Below, piece after piece: positions 42,216 through 52,149 of a DNA stretch of 64,000 bases. Numbering within the stretch: the first letter of the stretch is position 1; every line of letters starts with the position of its first letter. The position numbers and the translations under genes were made by a program. The DNA is taken from the NCBI RefSeq assembly GCF_050586465.1, contig NZ_JBOCEG010000007.1:161092-225091 (forward strand). The letters are read 5' to 3'. The notes beneath the pieces are model-generated. The model did no database searches and was not told the origin of the DNA. It saw only the letters and a list, made by a program, of their open reading frames with translations. This stretch comes from CAJXYS01 sp913063035 (GTDB lineage Bacteria > Pseudomonadota > Alphaproteobacteria > Rhodobacterales > Rhodobacteraceae).

Positions 42216-43799
42216 TCAGGCGCCCGGCAGCCCCCGCGGGATCCACCAGTCGCGCCCGCGTGGCGTCGAGATGTATTCGGGCCATCGGAAGTGTATGGGC
42301 GGGTCGTAATCGCAAAGCGGCGGCTGCCAGTCCGCGCCGCCGACGCCGCCGCCTGTCCGCGTGCGGAACTCCGCCATGGCGGCGTCGCGCGCGCTGTCAT
42401 CCTCGAGCAACCGCAGGGCCGAGATCGCGAGCACTTCCGCCGCTTTCAGCACCGTGGGATCGATCGTGGCCGGGATCCCGCCCAATGCATTCATTACCCA
42501 GGCGGGATAGCCGAAGCCCTCGGGCGCCTTCAGCGCCGGGCGGGCGATATAGAAGCGCGCCGTGGGCGCATGCCAGCACATCTCGGTGTAGTCGTCCGAC
42601 GTGGCGTGGGTCTGGCTGGGCGCCAACTCCTGGCGAAGCGCTGCCTCTGCCGTCTCGGGGGACACGAGACGCTGCATGGCGTCGATGAACGGCGCCTCCA
42701 TCGGATCGAGTCCGAGCTCGGCCTGGATCGCCTGGGCCACCTCGATCGCGGCGCGCCCCCAGGCAGGCGGACCGGCCGCCTGCATCGCGTCCCAGACGAC
42801 CCGGGCCATCGCGTGGTTCGCAAGCCCTGGGCGCGATTTCGACACCCAATGCCGTTCCCAGCGGCAGCCCGTCGCGGCCGCGGCGGCCGCGGCGGTGCGG
42901 TCCAGCGCGGCCGTGACATGCTCGGCCATGTCAATGGTCGGAACCCGGATCATGTATTGCAGCTCGGCAAGTCCGGCCGGCTGGTTGTCCGCGGTCGCCT
43001 GCCCGGCCGTCAGGACGGCCTCGGAGATGGACCAGCCGCCCTGGTGGGGCAGCATGCTGTCGCGGAGCGCCTTCGCGTTCACGTACATCACCGCCAGCGC
43101 GTCCATCGCGCCCGGGGCGCGGGCCGCGCTGTGGGATTGCGGTATCGGGGCACCGTCACCCGAACCCCAGTTCTCGGGCGCGTCGCAGATGAAGCGGTAG
43201 ACCATCGCGTACGCGGCCCCGCAATGCGTGTTCCAGCGCACCGTGTTGCAAAGCGGAAGCATGTAGAACGGATGAAACGACAGCATCGCGGCCAGGCCGT
43301 CGTAATAGCCTTTCGCCGCGTGGATCGGCTTGGAGCCGCGCACCTTCTCCGCGGGTTCCCCGGTAAAGCGCAACCCGCCCGGTATGCCATGCCGCTCCAT
43401 CGCGGCCTTGGTCGCCAGGAGCCCGCCCAACGCGCCTATCCCCAGGGCGGAATGCGGATCCGTGTGGCCGCCGGCCTGGTAGCCCAGGCCCGCGCGCGGC
43501 ATCCGACGTGGCAGTGCGGCCTGGCAGTTGCCGGGTATCGCGTCGTATTCCGCATACATCCCGATGACCGGACCCGGTCCGTTGGACCATTCCGCCGCGA
43601 ACGCCGTGGGCATGCCCCCGGAGCCTTCCTCGACCGTGAAGCCCTCGGCGCGCAGTTTCTCCACATACCATGCGGCGGATTCGTATTCACGCCACGCGGT
43701 CTCCCCGTAATCGAAGATGCGTGCGCACCAGTCCGAGAGATCGGGGGCGTGCGCCTCGATGAACGCCCGGGCGGTGGTCTGTGCGACTGATATGGAAAT
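42216..43799 (-). CDS. M20-family (AbgB-like) amidohydrolase, apparent ATT start
   Basis: About 527 residues. The frame from GTG 43664 lacks the N-terminal helix that the family needs; the upstream codons read SVAQTTARAFIEAHAPDLSD and continue in the expected way to YVEKLRAEGF. No ATG, GTG or TTG occurs in that stretch, but AAGGGAG lies 7 nt before ATT 43799, so an ATT start is proposed. Family marks: MYAEYDAIPG, GGHTDPHSALG (in place of GHGCGHN), LSFHPFY and the SDDYTEM stretch. It should cleave an N-acyl amino acid or aminobenzoyl-glutamate-like amide; altered metal-site residues make the substrate uncertain. Confidence 0.72.
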   Translation of the reverse strand: MSISVAQTTARAFIEAHAPDLSDWCARIFDYGETAWREYESAAWYVEKLRAEGFTVEEGSGGMPTAFAAEWSNGPGPVIGMYAEYDAIPGNCQAALPRRMPRAGLGYQAGGHTDPHSALGIGALGGLLATKAAMERHGIPGGLRFTGEPAEKVRGSKPIHAAKGYYDGLAAMLSFHPFYMLPLCNTVRWNTHCGAAYAMVYRFICDAPENWGSGDGAPIPQSHSAARAPGAMDALAVMYVNAKALRDSMLPHQGGWSISEAVLTAGQATADNQPAGLAELQYMIRVPTIDMAEHVTAALDRTAAAAAAATGCRWERHWVSKSRPGLANHAMARVVWDAMQAAGPPAWGRAAIEVAQAIQAELGLDPMEAPFIDAMQRLVSPETAEAALRQELAPSQTHATSDDYTEMCWHAPTARFYIARPALKAPEGFGYPAWVMNALGGIPATIDPTVLKAAEVLAISALRLLEDDSARDAAMAEFRTRTGGGVGGADWQPPLCDYDPPIHFRWPEYISTPRGRDWWIPRGLPGA

Positions 43800-44020
43800 A
43801 TCGGTGCTCCCTTGGCAAGGACATGAATAACCTCGCCGAAGCTTAACGCGCCAAGAGGCAAATGCACCATTCCGAAAACCTGGGGCGGGGATGAACGCCG
43901 TCGCCGGTCCTTCTCGATGCGTAGTAGCGTGGCGGTCCGCCGCTCCCTGGCCGAACGGGCGCAGGCCCGTGCGATGGCAAGGGCGGCGCGTTCGCGGCCC
44001 CTCTTCACACGGTGCACAGC

Positions 44021-44047
44021 GCAGCGCGCAAGACCGCGCCGCGCTGC
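44021..44047 (-). terminator. Stem-loop at the end of the universal stress protein gene
   Basis: GCAGCGCG (44021-44028) pairs with CGCGCTGC (44040-44047), 8 perfect bp, immediately after the minus-strand stop. No T-run follows, so termination strength is uncertain. Confidence 0.4.
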
Positions 44048-44048
44048 A

Positions 44049-45029
44049 TCAGTGCTTCAGCAGCGGGCTGACGAAGCCTTCCGGTTTCACGGCGAGGACC
44101 GGACATTCCAGGCTGTTGATGATGTTCTCGGCCGTATTTCCGATGAACACGCCGCTCAGCCCCGTCCGCGCCACGGTGCCCATGACGACCACGTCCGCCC
44201 CGACCGCGCGGCTCTGCTCATGTATGACCGTCTCCGGGGTCCCGCGTTCCAGGCGCGGCACCAGCCGGGGCACGGGGCCGATCTCTGCCCGGACATGCGC
44301 TAGGAAACGATCCATCACGTCGTGCCGGGCGGCGAGGATTTCGTTCACGTATCGGTCGGCGGAGATCTGCGCGTCGCTCCCGCCGGAAAACGCCCAGATC
44401 ATCCCCTCGCCGACCGCTTCCCACGCGTGAAGAACGATGACCTCGGCCTCCGGCGCGCCCGCGACCATGCAGGCGGCATCGACCACGCGCCGGTTCAAGG
44501 CCGTCAGCGTCTCGGGCTCGGCGGCGTCCAGGACATCGAGATCGACCGCGGCCAGGATGCGCCTGGGACGCGGCGACGCCGTCGGCGTCTGCAGCCAGAC
44601 GGGACATGGGCACTTGCGCAGCAGATGCTGGTCGGTGCTCGCGAACAGGAAGCGATCCAGGCCGGGCAGCGGTTCGGCCTTCTTGACGACGAAGTCGCAG
44701 TCCGACCGCGCCACGTGCCGGATGATCTCGAGATAGGCCTTGCCGACCGCCACCGACAGCGCGACCGGGCGGTCGGGCGCGATCTCTGCCAGTTTCTCGC
44801 GCACCGAATTGCGGGTGCGCTCCACCGCGTCCTCGATCAGCTTGTCGGCATCCGCGCCGGACAGGCGGGCGAGGATCGACAGGTCGTGCGGGGGCTCCAC
44901 GCAGGCGATGACCTCGAGCGACGCGCCATGCATGTCCGAGAGGGCCATCGCGCTCTGCAGGGCGACCCGGCTGTCGCTCGTATCCGCCACGACAAGGATC
45001 TTGCGGGGGTTCGCTATGCTCATGGTCAT
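44049..45029 (-). CDS. Tandem-domain universal stress protein
   Basis: 326 residues with two UspA folds: the first starts KILVVADTSDSRVALQSAMAL, the second RRILAAVDLDVLDAAEPE. The second domain ends with an ATP-binding-like motif, GADVVVMGTVARTGLSGVFIGNTAENIINS (G-2x-G-9x-G-S/T pattern). Probably a cytosolic stress or energy sensor. Its ATG overlaps the stop of the antiporter by 4 bp, so both are co-translated; Usp domains often regulate or accompany cation antiporters. Confidence 0.87.
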   Translation of the reverse strand: MTMSIANPRKILVVADTSDSRVALQSAMALSDMHGASLEVIACVEPPHDLSILARLSGADADKLIEDAVERTRNSVREKLAEIAPDRPVALSVAVGKAYLEIIRHVARSDCDFVVKKAEPLPGLDRFLFASTDQHLLRKCPCPVWLQTPTASPRPRRILAAVDLDVLDAAEPETLTALNRRVVDAACMVAGAPEAEVIVLHAWEAVGEGMIWAFSGGSDAQISADRYVNEILAARHDVMDRFLAHVRAEIGPVPRLVPRLERGTPETVIHEQSRAVGADVVVMGTVARTGLSGVFIGNTAENIINSLECPVLAVKPEGFVSPLLKH

Positions 45030-46753
45030 GCCGGCAACTCCTTTTGGCCCTCTGGATCCTCCACCGCGTGCTCCTGGGCGGGCGCATCGCCCGCGATCAT
45101 CCTGGCCGCGGCAAAGGCGGCATCCCGGTAGGGCATCAGCACGAGGTCAGCCCGTTCCGCCTGCAGCATGCCCGCGGTGGTATCTCGATGTGCGGCCACG
45201 GCGATCCTGCCATGGAAGCCCAGATCGCGCACGCCCTTGAGGAGCGCGTGGCGCGGATCGTCATGGGTGAGCCCGGTGTCGTGTTCGGGCACCGCCATGA
45301 CCAGCCATTCCGCCCGTGCGAGCGGCAGGTGGCCGAGGAACTCCGGGTCGGTCGCGTCGCCAAACAGCACGTCGAAGCCCTGCGCGCGGGCATAGCGCAC
45401 CGCCCCGGGGCTGAAATCGACGCCGAGGATCCGCTTGCCGCTGTCGCGCAACGCCGACGCGATACCCAGCCCGTAGCGGCCAAGGCCGAACAGGATCACG
45501 TCATGTGCGCGGGCGGCCTCGGTCGTGCCCGCATCTTCCGCTTGCGGCTGGCGGCGCTCGAAGACGCCGAGCACCGGCTCGAACAGGCCATAAAGCTGGT
45601 GGGAATAGGTGATCATGTAGGTCGATGCGGCAATGGTCACGAGCCCGACCAGCGTGACCAGCCCCAGGGCCTCCTCGGCCAGATGGCCGATGGCCACCCC
45701 CATCGCCATGAAGATCAGCGAGAACTCGCTGATCTGCGCGACGGTCAGCCCGGCGAGGAAGCCGGTGCGCTTGCGGTAGCCCATCGCCCCCATGATGGCG
45801 AGCACGATCAGCGGATTGCCGATCAGCACGAAGAGCGACAGCACGATGGCCGGACCGATGCTCGCCCCCAGAACCGAGAGGTCCAGCGAGGCGCCGAGCG
45901 CAATGAAGAAGAACAGCAGCAGGAAGTCGCGCAGGGAGGCGAGCCGCGCCGCGATCGCCTCGCGGAAGGGCGTCGAGGCGAGCGAGACACCGGCCAGAAG
46001 CCCCCCAAGCTCCTTGCCGAAGCCAAGGTAATGGCCGACCGCGGCCAGCAGCGCCGCCCATCCGATGGCAAAGGACACCAGAAGCTCGGGCGCCTGCGAA
46101 AGCCGCTCGACCAGCGGGTTGGCCACGTAGCGGATGAAGACCACGACGAAGGCCAGCATCGAGATGCCGTAGGCCAGGACGCGCAGCACCTCGGTCACCG
46201 CGGTGTCGCCCTCGGCCGCGGCACCGCCCACACCGATGGCCGACAGCGCGATCATGGCGACCACGACGACGATGTCCTGCACGATCAGGAAGCCCAGCGC
46301 GATCCGCCCATGCAGCGAATCGATCTCGCGCTTGTCGGACAGGAGCTTCACGATGATGATCGTGGAAGAGAAGGTCAGCGCGATCGCCACGTAGATCGCC
46401 GTCAGGGCGCTCAGCCCGAGCGCCAGCGCGATCAGGAAGCCGAAGACGGTCGTGAACAACACCTGCCCGAGCCCGGTGACCAGCGCGACCGGACCCAGGG
46501 TGCGCACGAGGTTGAAATCGAGCTTGAGCCCCACGAGGAAGAGCAGCACCGCGATGCCCAGCTCGGCAAGCAGGTCGATCTGTTCGTCTGACTGCGCGAT
46601 GTCGAGGACCGAGGGCCCGGCGATGATTCCCACGGCAATGAAACTGACGATCAGCGGCTGGCGCAACAAAAGCCCGACAAAGCCAACCCCCGCCGCCAAT
46701 ACCAGCAGGGCCGCGATCTCGTAGAAGATATAGCTCTCTATCGCTGTGCTCAC
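45026..46753 (-). CDS. CPA2 cation:proton antiporter with TrkA-N (RCK) domain
   Basis: 575 residues from GTG 46753 (VSTAIESYIFYEIAALL). Twelve or more membrane helices with the KefB/YbaL-type core (LAELGIAVLLFLVGLKLD; LTFSSTIIIVKLL; GFLIVQDIVVVV), then a cytoplasmic RCK domain with ILFGLGRYGLG NAD-binding motif (about 420-570). It exchanges K+ or Na+ for H+. The start is uncertain; a 38-residue longer form from 46867 is possible. It is first in a two-gene operon with the stress protein. Confidence 0.88.
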   Translation of the reverse strand: MSTAIESYIFYEIAALLVLAAGVGFVGLLLRQPLIVSFIAVGIIAGPSVLDIAQSDEQIDLLAELGIAVLLFLVGLKLDFNLVRTLGPVALVTGLGQVLFTTVFGFLIALALGLSALTAIYVAIALTFSSTIIIVKLLSDKREIDSLHGRIALGFLIVQDIVVVVAMIALSAIGVGGAAAEGDTAVTEVLRVLAYGISMLAFVVVFIRYVANPLVERLSQAPELLVSFAIGWAALLAAVGHYLGFGKELGGLLAGVSLASTPFREAIAARLASLRDFLLLFFFIALGASLDLSVLGASIGPAIVLSLFVLIGNPLIVLAIMGAMGYRKRTGFLAGLTVAQISEFSLIFMAMGVAIGHLAEEALGLVTLVGLVTIAASTYMITYSHQLYGLFEPVLGVFERRQPQAEDAGTTEAARAHDVILFGLGRYGLGIASALRDSGKRILGVDFSPGAVRYARAQGFDVLFGDATDPEFLGHLPLARAEWLVMAVPEHDTGLTHDDPRHALLKGVRDLGFHGRIAVAAHRDTTAGMLQAERADLVLMPYRDAAFAAARMIAGDAPAQEHAVEDPEGQKELPA

Positions 46754-47189
46754 ATCCCTCTCGTCAATGCTCTGCGCGATTGCCGGCACGGGCCTTCGCC
46801 TGGCCGCCTGACCGCATGGCCGTGGCAAGGACCGGTGACGCCGTCTCGACCTTCGGCCAACCGACAAACCGCATTCTTGGTCCTCTCACCTGGTTGACGC
46901 CTCCAAGATAAAGCTGACAAGTTTACTCGGAAAAGCAATACCTATCTTGATCGGACCGTCCGGCATGCCGTTTCGCACCGGTAACCGGGGCGCCCGGCGA
47001 CGTGCGCCCGGTCGCCCAGCCCCGCGCCCGAAGGGCGGCGCGGGCACAGGGGCGCTTGGGCAGATGCGGGGATTGGCCGGTCGGGTCAGGCGGCGCCCCG
47101 GCACCGGCGCGCGCGCCGGGCATCCGGCCCGGGCCGCGGGTCGTTATCGCTACGGGACGGTGATCGACGGCGGTTTGCGATAACGGGCG
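46754..47189. other. Intergenic region with inverted repeat
   Basis: 436 bp between the end of the dehydrogenase operon and the antiporter start. 46870-46960 is AT-richer and should hold the antiporter promoter; 46960-47140 is very GC-rich with no convincing gene. CGTTATCGC (47142-47150) and GCGATAACG (47177-47185) form a perfect 9-bp inverted repeat just downstream of the dehydrogenase stop and may act as a terminator stem. Confidence 0.4.
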
Positions 47190-49637
47190 TCAGGCCTTCA
47201 TCCGCGCCGCCGCGGGATCGTAGAGCGGCTTGAGCGCGGCCGTCGCGGCGACCCGCCTTCCCATGACGTCGATCTCGTAGGCGGAGTCGAGCAGCGCAGC
47301 CGCGCTTTCGCCCTCGCAGGGCACGTATCCCATGCCGACCGCCGCGCCCAGGTGATGGCCGAAATTGCCCGAACTCAGATACCCGACGATCTCGCCGTCC
47401 CGGAGGATCGGCTCGTTGTGGTAGAGCAGCGGTTCCGAATCCCGGAGCAGGAACTGCATCATGCGAAGGCGCGGCCCGGTTTCCTTGCGCCGCAACACCG
47501 CGTCCCGGCCGATGAAGCGGGGCTTGTCGGTCTTGACCGCGAAGCCCAGCCCCGCGTCGATCACGTGATCCGCGCAGGTGATGTCGTGCCCGAAATGCCG
47601 GAAGCCCTTCTCGATCCGGCAGCTGTCCATCGCGTGCAGCCCGCAGAGTTTCAGGCCCAGCTCCTGGCCGGCATCACACAGGGTTTCGAAGACATGCCCG
47701 GCCATGTCGGCGGGGACATAAAGCTCCCAGCCCAGCTCGCCCACGTAGCTGACGCGGTGCGCCCGCGCGAGTCCCATGCCGATCTCGATCTCCCGGGCGG
47801 TGCCGAAGGGATGGACCTCGTTGCCGAAATCGTTCGGGCTGACCCGCGCCATCACCTCGCGCGAACGCGGCCCCATGACCGCCAGCACGCCCTCGGCGGG
47901 CGTCAGGTCGGTGACGACGACGCGGAAATCCCCCCGGTGCCGGTCGAGCCATGTCTGGTCGGCCAGCCGCGACGCGGCGGGGGTGACGACAAGGTAGGCG
48001 GTCTCGCTCAGGCGGGTGACGGTGACGTCGGCCTCGATCCCGCCGCGCGCGTTCAGGAACTGGGTGTAGACGATCTTGCCGGGCGCCACGTCCATCTGGC
48101 CGCCGCAGACCAGGTTGAGGAAGGCGCAGGCATCGGCGCCCTCGACCCGGATCTTGCCGAAGGACGACATGTCGTAAAGCCCGACGCCTTCGCGGATCGC
48201 CCGGTGTTCGGCCGCCGCGTTGGCGAACCAGTTCTGACGCCCCCAGGAATAGCGGTATTCCCGCGCCTGACCCGGTGCGGCAAACCAGTTTGCGCGCTCC
48301 CAGCCGGCGACCTCGCCCATGACCGCGCCCTGTTCCAGAAGCTGGGCATGGAAGGGCGTGCGGCGCACGCCGCGCGCGGTCGCCTTCTGGCGGTAGGGGA
48401 AATGATCCGCGTAGAGCAGGCCCAGCGTTTCCCTGGAACGCTCGAAGAGATAGTGGCGGTTGCCCTGGAAGGGCTGCATCCGCGCGATGTCGACATCGCC
48501 GAGATCGAAAGGCTTTTCACCGTCTTCCATCCACCGCGCCAGCGCCATGCCCGCGCCGCCGGCGGATTGAATGCCGATCGAGTTGAAGCCCGCCGCCACC
48601 CAGACATTGTCCGCGCCCGGGCAGAGCCCGAGATGGTAGGCATCGTCCGGCGTGAAGCTTTCGGGGCCGTTGAAGAAGGTGTGAATGCCCGCCTCCGCCA
48701 GGACCGGCACGCGGTTCACCGCGCGCTCGAGGATCGGCTCGAAATGGTCGAAATCCTCCGGCAACTGGTCGAACTCGAAGTCTTCGGGAATGCCCTGCAT
48801 GCCCCACGGCTTGGCCTCGGGCTCGAAGGCGCCGAGCATCAGCTTTCCCGCATCCTCCTTGTAATAGGCGCATTCGTCGGGAACGCGCAGAACCGGCAGC
48901 ACGCCCAGCCCCTCGATCGCCTCGGTCACGATGTAGAAATGCTCGCAGGCATGCAGCGGCACGTTGACCCCGGCCATGCGCCCCAGGTCACGGGCCCACA
49001 TGCCGGCCGCGTTCACCACATGCTCGCAGGAGATGACGCCGCGTTCGCCCGACTCTGCCTGCCATTCGACGCCCTCGACCCGCGCGCCCGCGCGGCGGAA
49101 GCCCGTCACCCGGGTGCCTTCCCGGATCTCGGCGCCCTTCTGGCGCGCGCCCTTTGCCAGCGCGTAGGCGATGTTGGCCGGGTCGGCCTGCCCGTCGGCC
49201 GGCAGGAAGACACCGCCCGTGACCCCCTCGATGTTGAGATGGGGGTAACGGTCCTGCACCTCGGTGGGCGACAGTTCCTCGACGGCGACGCCGAAGGCGC
49301 GGGCCATGGCGGCGGTGCGCAGCAGTTCCTCGTGCCGCTCGGCGGTCAGCGCCGCGCTGATCGAGCCGCCCTGGCGGAAGCCGGTGGCGACGCCGGTTTC
49401 CTCTTCGAGCGACGCGTAGAGATCGGCCGAATACTTGGCGAGCCGGGTCATGCTCTGCGAGGAGCGCAGCTGCCCGATCAGCCCCGCGGCATGCCAGGTG
49501 GTTCCCGAGGTCAGGCGTTTGCGTTCCAGCAGCACGATGTCGCGCCAGCCGATCGCGGCGAGGTGATAGGCCACCGAACAGCCGATCACGCCGCCGCCGA
49601 CGATCACCACGCGCGCCTGGTCAGGGATCTGGGACAC
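47190..49637 (-). CDS. FAD-dependent dimethylglycine/sarcosine dehydrogenase-like enzyme with GcvT domains
   Basis: 815 residues. The N-terminal FAD oxidoreductase (DAO) domain begins VVIVGGGVIGCSVAYHLA and has a GTTWHAAGLIGQLRSS His-containing FAD-attachment-like stretch; the C-terminal ~400 residues are a GcvT/aminomethyltransferase tetrahydrofolate-binding unit (DMSSFGKIRVEGADACAFL; YVGELGWELYVP). Such enzymes demethylate N-methylated amino acids and pass the C1 unit to folate. GTG 49637 with AGGAGG 6 nt upstream is preferred to TTG 49658. It is last in the transport operon, so it should act on the imported compound. Confidence 0.88.
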   Translation of the reverse strand: MSQIPDQARVVIVGGGVIGCSVAYHLAAIGWRDIVLLERKRLTSGTTWHAAGLIGQLRSSQSMTRLAKYSADLYASLEEETGVATGFRQGGSISAALTAERHEELLRTAAMARAFGVAVEELSPTEVQDRYPHLNIEGVTGGVFLPADGQADPANIAYALAKGARQKGAEIREGTRVTGFRRAGARVEGVEWQAESGERGVISCEHVVNAAGMWARDLGRMAGVNVPLHACEHFYIVTEAIEGLGVLPVLRVPDECAYYKEDAGKLMLGAFEPEAKPWGMQGIPEDFEFDQLPEDFDHFEPILERAVNRVPVLAEAGIHTFFNGPESFTPDDAYHLGLCPGADNVWVAAGFNSIGIQSAGGAGMALARWMEDGEKPFDLGDVDIARMQPFQGNRHYLFERSRETLGLLYADHFPYRQKATARGVRRTPFHAQLLEQGAVMGEVAGWERANWFAAPGQAREYRYSWGRQNWFANAAAEHRAIREGVGLYDMSSFGKIRVEGADACAFLNLVCGGQMDVAPGKIVYTQFLNARGGIEADVTVTRLSETAYLVVTPAASRLADQTWLDRHRGDFRVVVTDLTPAEGVLAVMGPRSREVMARVSPNDFGNEVHPFGTAREIEIGMGLARAHRVSYVGELGWELYVPADMAGHVFETLCDAGQELGLKLCGLHAMDSCRIEKGFRHFGHDITCADHVIDAGLGFAVKTDKPRFIGRDAVLRRKETGPRLRMMQFLLRDSEPLLYHNEPILRDGEIVGYLSSGNFGHHLGAAVGMGYVPCEGESAAALLDSAYEIDVMGRRVAATAALKPLYDPAAARMKA

Positions 49638-49661
49638 GTCCTGCCTCCTCTCGCTCAATGG

Positions 49662-50420
49662 TCAGATACACTCGCCACCGTCGATGACCAGTGCCTGGCC
49701 GGTCATGAAAGAAGACCGATCGGACGCCAGATAGGCAATCCCCTCGGCGATCTCCGCGACGGTGCCGAAGCGGCCCATCGGGATTTGCGAAGCGATGTAT
49801 TCCTCGAGCTTGTCCCGCCCCCCCATCTGGATTTCGAACCCGCGATTGAACGGCGTGTCGATGAAACCCGGGCAGAGGGCGTTGAAGCGGATATTCTCGT
49901 GCGCGTAGTCGGCCGCCATCTGTCGCGTCATGGCCAGGACGGCATGCTTCGTCGTGGCATAGGCGATCATCTCGCGATCATACTGCACGCCGGAATTGGA
50001 CGACGTGATGATGATGCTCCCGCGTCCCTGTTTGCGCATATGTGGCACGGTCGCCTTGGCGGCGACGAAATGCGCCCGGACATTGAGCTGCCAGGACGCA
50101 TCCATGTCGGCGACGTCCACTTGTTCCAGCTTGCCCTCGACCTGGATGCCGGCATGCGAATGCAGGATATCGAGACGGCCCTGTTGCGCGGCGACACCGT
50201 CGATGGCCGCGACCAGCGCGGCATCATCCGTCACGTCGAGCGTCACGGCCTCGGCCCGGTGCCCTGCTTCGAGGATTGCGTCGGCGGTCGCCCGCGCGGC
50301 ATCGCCGTCGCGATCCGTGACGACGACGAACGCGCCCTCCGCGGCCATCTTTCGGGCGCCCGCCGCGCCAATTCCGGATCCTGCGCCCGTGACGAACGCG
50401 ATCTTGTCCTGAAGATCCAT
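49662..50420 (-). CDS. Short-chain dehydrogenase/reductase
   Basis: 252 residues, classical SDR: TGAGSGIG cofactor motif near residue 10-17, catalytic Ser in TSSNSGVQ and Tyr-x3-Lys in YATTKHA, ending in a DGG tail. NAD(P)-dependent; substrate unknown. AGGAGG stands 7 nt before ATG 50420. It lies between the permease and the dehydrogenase-like gene in the same operon. Confidence 0.88.
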   Translation of the reverse strand: MDLQDKIAFVTGAGSGIGAAGARKMAAEGAFVVVTDRDGDAARATADAILEAGHRAEAVTLDVTDDAALVAAIDGVAAQQGRLDILHSHAGIQVEGKLEQVDVADMDASWQLNVRAHFVAAKATVPHMRKQGRGSIIITSSNSGVQYDREMIAYATTKHAVLAMTRQMAADYAHENIRFNALCPGFIDTPFNRGFEIQMGGRDKLEEYIASQIPMGRFGTVAEIAEGIAYLASDRSSFMTGQALVIDGGECI

Positions 50421-50437
50421 GCATGGCCTCCTACGTT

Positions 50438-51262
50438 TCATTTCCTGGATTTTTTCCTGTCGCTGCTGCGCAGGATGAGCTGGGCGACGATCAGCAAGAC
50501 GAGCGACACCACCATCACCATGGTGCCGATGGCATTGATTTCAGGCGTGACGCCCCGGCGGATAGAGGAAAAGATATAGATCGGAAGCGTCGTCTCCGAG
50601 CCCGCGACGAAGAACGCGATGATGAAATCGTCGAAGCTGAACGTGAAGGCCAGGAGGAAGCCGGCGAAGATCGCCGGCGCGATCAGCGGCAGCGTGATCC
50701 GGCGGAACGTCGCCCAGGGCGGCGCATAAAGATCGGCGGACGCCTCCATCAGCGCCCCCTCGATGCTCGACAGGCGTGCGCGCACGATGACGACGACCAG
50801 CGCCATCGTGAACATGGTGTGCGCCGCGATGATCGACCCGCGCCCCATCGAGAATTGCGGCGCGGCCTCGACCCTCGGCCAGATCGCGGCGATCCACGGG
50901 TTGATCACGTCAAACACGGTGACCAGCGCGATCAGCGTCGCGATCCCGATGACGATACCGGGGATCATGATCGCGATGTAGATGATGGCGTCGAAGACGG
51001 CGCGCACCGGCCCGCGCACGGAATGCAGCCCGACGGCGGCCATCGTGCCGATGATGCTGGCCAGCGTGGCCGAGGTGAAGGCCACGACGAGGCTGTTCTC
51101 GAGCGCCTCCATCACGAAGGGATTGTTCAGCGCCCGCCCGTACCATTGCACCGAGAAGCCCTGCAGCTGGCTGGCATGTCGGCCCGCATTGAAGCTGAAC
51201 AGCGCGATGATCGCGATGGGCGTGTAGAGGAACAGGTAGACGCAGGCGGCGTAGATTCGCAT
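50438..51262 (-). CDS. ABC transporter permease (PotC type)
   Basis: 274 residues, six helices, with the EAA-type motif ASADLYAPPWATFRRITLPLIAPAIFAG and the N-terminal IYAACVYLFLYTPIAIIALFSFNAG stretch of spermidine/putrescine-type permeases. It is translated right after PotB (12 bp apart) and pairs with it in the inner membrane. Confidence 0.9.
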   Translation of the reverse strand: MRIYAACVYLFLYTPIAIIALFSFNAGRHASQLQGFSVQWYGRALNNPFVMEALENSLVVAFTSATLASIIGTMAAVGLHSVRGPVRAVFDAIIYIAIMIPGIVIGIATLIALVTVFDVINPWIAAIWPRVEAAPQFSMGRGSIIAAHTMFTMALVVVIVRARLSSIEGALMEASADLYAPPWATFRRITLPLIAPAIFAGFLLAFTFSFDDFIIAFFVAGSETTLPIYIFSSIRRGVTPEINAIGTMVMVVSLVLLIVAQLILRSSDRKKSRK

Positions 51263-51274
51263 CTCGGGCTGTCC

Positions 51275-52129
51275 TCACATCAACGACACGTCGGAATCGC
51301 GCTGCGTGTTGAGCCGCGCGATCAGCCGCATGTAGAGCGTCACGGTCACCAGCATCACGACGATCAGGGTCATTGCCACCGCCGAGCCGAAGGCCCAGTT
51401 CCGCGACTGAAGGAACAGGTCGACGAGCGCGTTGCCGACGAAGAAGACCTTGCCGCCCCCGAGCAGCGCCGGGATCAGGAACTCGCCCATGAGCAGGATG
51501 AAAACCAGCATGCATCCCGTGGCGATGCCCGGGATCGAGTTCGGAAGGGTAATCCGGAAGAAGGTGGTCATCGGCCGCGCGCCCAGGTCGGCCGATGCCT
51601 CCAGCAGCCGCTTGTCCAGGCGGTCGAGGGCGACGTAGATCGGAAAGACCATCAGCGGCAGGTAGCCGTAGACGATACCGATCAGCACCGCGAAAGGCGT
51701 GTAGATCAACCGCACATCGTCGATCCCGATGCTCTCGAGCAGGCGCGGGATCCCCTGCCCGCCGAGGATGTAGATCCAGGCGTAGCTCCGGATCAGGATC
51801 GAGGTCCAGAACGGCACGATGACCAGCACGAGAAGGATCAACCTCCATTTCGGATCGGTCCGGACGGCCAGCTGGTAGGCAAGCGGGTAGGCAATCAGCA
51901 TCGCCGCGGCCGTGCCCAGTGGTGCCAGGATCAAGGTGTTCTTGAATGCCGCGAAACGCGCCGGCAGGTTGGCGTATTGTTCCAGGGTGAACGCCGCCAC
52001 GTAGCCGCCCGCGTCGCCGCGTTCACCGAAGCTGAACACGAAGACGAAGGAGAGGGGCAGGATCAACATGATGAAAAACCACGCCGCCGCCGGGGCCAGC
52101 AAAAGCCAGTTGCGTTCGCGCCGTGTCAT
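51275..52129 (-). CDS. ABC transporter permease (PotB type)
   Basis: 284 residues, six helices. EAA motif EASADLGARPMTTFFRITLPNSIPG, N-terminal helix WLLLAPAAAWFFIMLILPLSFVFVFSF. Forms the channel with the PotC-type subunit; the operon order potA-potD-potB-potC is the usual one in Rhodobacterales. Confidence 0.9.
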   Translation of the reverse strand: MTRRERNWLLLAPAAAWFFIMLILPLSFVFVFSFGERGDAGGYVAAFTLEQYANLPARFAAFKNTLILAPLGTAAAMLIAYPLAYQLAVRTDPKWRLILLVLVIVPFWTSILIRSYAWIYILGGQGIPRLLESIGIDDVRLIYTPFAVLIGIVYGYLPLMVFPIYVALDRLDKRLLEASADLGARPMTTFFRITLPNSIPGIATGCMLVFILLMGEFLIPALLGGGKVFFVGNALVDLFLQSRNWAFGSAVAMTLIVVMLVTVTLYMRLIARLNTQRDSDVSLM

Positions 52130-52149
52130 CCTGCCCCTCCGTTCTGCGA

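Noticed and set aside
43664..43664. GTG 43664 as start of the M20-type gene
   Set aside because: It would remove about 45 residues of family-typical N-terminal helix and has no ribosome site.
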